From Clostridiales bacterium (lineage in GTDB: Bacteria > Bacillota > Clostridia > Christensenellales > Aristaeellaceae), in the NCBI GenBank assembly GCA_012522875.1, contig JAAYJP010000026.1, positions 1 to 15,119 on the forward strand: a DNA stretch of 15,119 bases, given 5' to 3'. A program made the position numbers and the translations under genes. Every line of letters starts with the position of its first letter. The stretch's first letter is position 1. A model generated the notes under the pieces. It was not told the DNA's origin. It worked only from the letters and a program-made list of their open reading frames with translations, and did not search any database. Positions 14,203-15,119 of this stretch are shown here, in pieces.

Positions 14203-14309
14203 GAGAGCGCCGCCAGTGGCGGATGAAGGCGAAACGGAAGTCCAATGAGCAAGAGAGCTTTCAGACCGGGCAGGGCGAGGGAAAGAAAGCGATCATTGCG
14301 AATTGAGGG
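14203..14309 (+). repeat. Structured repeat element, copy A (inside the tRNA operon)
   Basis: This 107-base stretch between two tRNA-Gly genes is clearly related to 14589-14693. Shared features, in order: GAGAGCGC; a hairpin CCGCC-AGT-GGCGG (14210-14222); GATGAAG; CAATGA (14243-14248), which can pair with TCATTG (14293-14298); a purine-rich internal loop GCAAGAGA; inner helix GCTTTC (14257-14262) with GAAAGC (14285-14290); then GCGAATTGAGGG. Its flanks may include TTCAG (14180-14184) and CTGAA (14334-14338), in inverted orientation like the ends of copy B. The rest of the 14098-14356 gap has no gene. Confidence 0.75.
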
Positions 14310-14356
14310 CAGCAAATGCCACCGGAACTATCCCTGAACGCCTGGAACCAGAATCT

Positions 14357-14430
<74 letters not shown>

Positions 14431-14431
14431 C

Positions 14432-14507
14432 GCGCCTTTAGCTCAGTTGGTAGAGCACCTGACTCTTAATCAGGGTGTCCCGGGTTCGAGTCCCTGAAGG
14501 CGCACCA
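14432..14507 (+). tRNA. tRNA-Lys (anticodon CUU)
   Basis: This is a 76-base gene with encoded CCA. Acceptor GCGCCTT pairs with AAGGCGC; the anticodon stem CCTGA/TCAGG encloses CTCTTAA, giving CTT. The T stem CCGGG/CCCTG has a C-T mismatch at its second pair. Bases 14487-14504 recur exactly 230 bases downstream, and 14485-14498 recur inverted at 14555-14568. Confidence 0.96.
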
Positions 14508-14515
14508 CAATGAAT

Positions 14516-14544
14516 GTCCGCCCCTGTGGGCGGGCGTTTTATTT
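14516..14544 (+). terminator. tRNA operon terminator
   Basis: GTCCGCCC (14516-14523) pairs with GGGCGGGC (14528-14535), including one T-G wobble, around the loop CTGT, and is followed by GTTTTATTT. It lies nine bases after the tRNA-Lys(CUU) CCA end. Confidence 0.85.
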
Positions 14545-14554
14545 GTCCGTTAGT

Positions 14555-14734
14555 TTCAGGGACTCGAAGCCGGGTCCCGGGGGCAGAGGAGAGCGCCCGC
14601 AGTGCGGGATGAAGCGATCTGACAGCCCAATAAGCAAGGGAGTTTTCAACCGAGCCCCGCGAGGGAAGGAAAACGACCATTGCGAATTGAGGGGCGGCCA
14701 GGCGGAGCCGCAGCCGCGAGTCCCTGAAGGCGCA
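14555..14734. mobile_element. Possible small non-coding element bounded by tRNA-Lys 3'-end copies (contains repeat copy B)
   Basis: The left end TTCAGGGACTCG (14555-14566) and right end CGAGTCCCTGAA (14717-14728) are perfect 12-bp inverted repeats. The right end extends to CGAGTCCCTGAAGGCGCA (14717-14734), an exact 18-bp direct copy of the tRNA-Lys(CUU) T-arm/acceptor at 14487-14504. The left end is an inverted copy of the same T arm (19 of 21 bases over 14555-14575). It carries no protein gene. It could be a hairpin-ended non-autonomous element, an integration remnant with an att-like duplication, or a structured RNA closed by the 12-bp helix. Confidence 0.45.
14589..14693 (+). repeat. Structured repeat element, copy B (after the tRNA operon)
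   Basis: This 105-base relative of copy A keeps the same order of parts: GAGAGCGC; hairpin CCCGC-AGT-GCGGG (14596-14608); GATGAAG; CAAT (14628-14631) with ATTG (14679-14682); internal loop GCAAGGGA; inner helix GTTTTC (14642-14647) with GAAAAC (14669-14674); GCGAATTGAGGG. Compared with copy A, two base pairs in the first hairpin are flipped and one in the inner helix changed from C-G to T-A, each with its partner. That compensation indicates selection on structure. Confidence 0.75.
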
Positions 14735-14744
14735 TCAAACCAAG

Positions 14745-14779
14745 GAATCCTCAACGAAGTTGGGGGTTCTTTTGTTTTT
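14745..14779 (+). terminator. Strong intrinsic terminator after repeat copy B
   Basis: An 11-bp hairpin (14745-14755 with 14759-14769, three G-U type pairs, GAA loop) is followed by TTTTGTTTTT (14770-14779). It begins 10 bases after the right boundary of the copy B element, so it would end a transcript crossing that element in the plus direction. Confidence 0.85.
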
Positions 14780-15119
14780 AGCACGAGTACCTCACAGCCT
14801 GATTATTTCAATCATTAGACATAATCAGACGGTCAATTTTGTTAATGGAGGAAGCTAAAATGAGGGTGAAAAGAGTGGTCGAAGAAGTCGCAAAACAACA
14901 TATGTTGAGATATTATTAACAAAACAAGCGAACTGGTACATGAACTGGATTGAGTCCATATACAGGTGTAAAAAGGAGTAAGCGAATCCATTAATAGTGT
15001 ACGCTGAAGCCTAGATTCAGCAAAGCCGAAGCACATAGGCAGGCCAGGGGCCCCCCGCAACAATGAATGCTGCCAGATAATCACAAAGAACAGGACCCCT
15101 GGCTCCACATAAAGGCACA
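14780..15119. other. AT-richer tail without a clear gene
   Basis: Base composition drops visibly below that of the preceding 14 kb, most of all at 14800-15000. Inverted repeats present are CTGATTAT (14799-14806) with ATAATCAG (14821-14828), GCTGAA (15003-15008) with TTCAGC (15016-15021), and GCCAGGGG (15043-15050) with CCCCTGGC (15096-15103). No transposase, integrase or complete protein gene is recognisable. The stretch may be recently acquired or degraded DNA. Confidence 0.5.
14860..14981 (+). pseudogene. Short frameshifted reading frame with a good ribosome binding site
   Basis: GGAGG lies 8 bases before an ATG at 14860. The open frame is only 19 codons (MRVKRVVEEVAKQHMLRYY, stop at 14917-14919). 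A -1 shift near 14889-14898, at an A-rich stretch, would extend it through KTTYVEILLTKQANWYMNW and on to a stop at 14979-14981, giving about 40 residues. The gene is not recognised. It may be a remnant of a small gene, a true micro-protein, or chance. Confidence 0.22.

Noticed and set aside
14438..14680. Minus-strand reading frame ending SGTRTRDTLIKSQVLYQLS
   Set aside because: That ending is the antisense translation of tRNA-Lys(CUU), a well-known false protein; the rest is the antisense of repeat copy B.

Overview
The window looks like chromosomal DNA of a high-GC member of the Firmicutes, probably class Clostridia. The signs are strong AGGAGG-type ribosome binding sites, sigma-A type promoters, an RqcH/NFACT gene, a nucleoside-type BMP ABC transporter in the Gram-positive gene order, tRNA genes with encoded CCA, and a parS centromere with the exact Bacillus-type 16-bp sequence. 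No species can be named from this. Most of the window is ordinary housekeeping and transport sequence. The unusual material is in the non-coding DNA at the two ends and at 10.8-11.1 kb.

Positions 1-8243 hold a leftward block. From 8243 down to 1749 it encodes a secreted BMP-type substrate-binding protein, a double ABC ATPase, two permeases and a B12-binding/radical SAM protein, with tight or overlapping junctions among the last four. This is a complete nucleoside-type importer, driven from a near-consensus promoter at 8298-8326 with a palindrome just after the inferred transcription start. A 13-bp stem-loop follows the binding-protein gene. A CNNM/CBS/CorC membrane protein with its own promoter comes next. 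It is followed by a perfect parS and the first 90 codons of an ABC exporter that runs off the left edge.

Positions 8358-10779 read rightward: a two-helix zinc-ribbon membrane protein and RqcH, the ribosome quality control factor that adds alanine tails to stalled chains. Both have extended -10 promoters. Next is a 470-base gene-free stretch rich in inverted repeats, including two mutually exclusive hairpins and an intrinsic terminator. A two-gene beta-glucoside unit follows (11174-13660): a LacI-type regulator and a GH1 beta-glucosidase, with a CG-centred operator after the regulator's own promoter.

Positions 13726-14544 form a tRNA operon: a near-consensus promoter, Lys-UUU, Leu-UAG, Gly-GCC, Gly-UCC, Lys-CUU and a terminator. 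Inside it and just after it lie two diverged copies of an element of about 105 bp. They share two helices whose base pairs have changed in a compensatory way. The second copy is bounded by an inverted and a direct copy of the tRNA-Lys(CUU) 3' end and is followed by a strong terminator. This is the best candidate in the window for something undescribed: a small structured RNA or a hairpin-ended mobile element associated with tRNA genes. The last 300 bases are visibly more AT-rich, contain only a broken-looking short reading frame, and may be acquired DNA.
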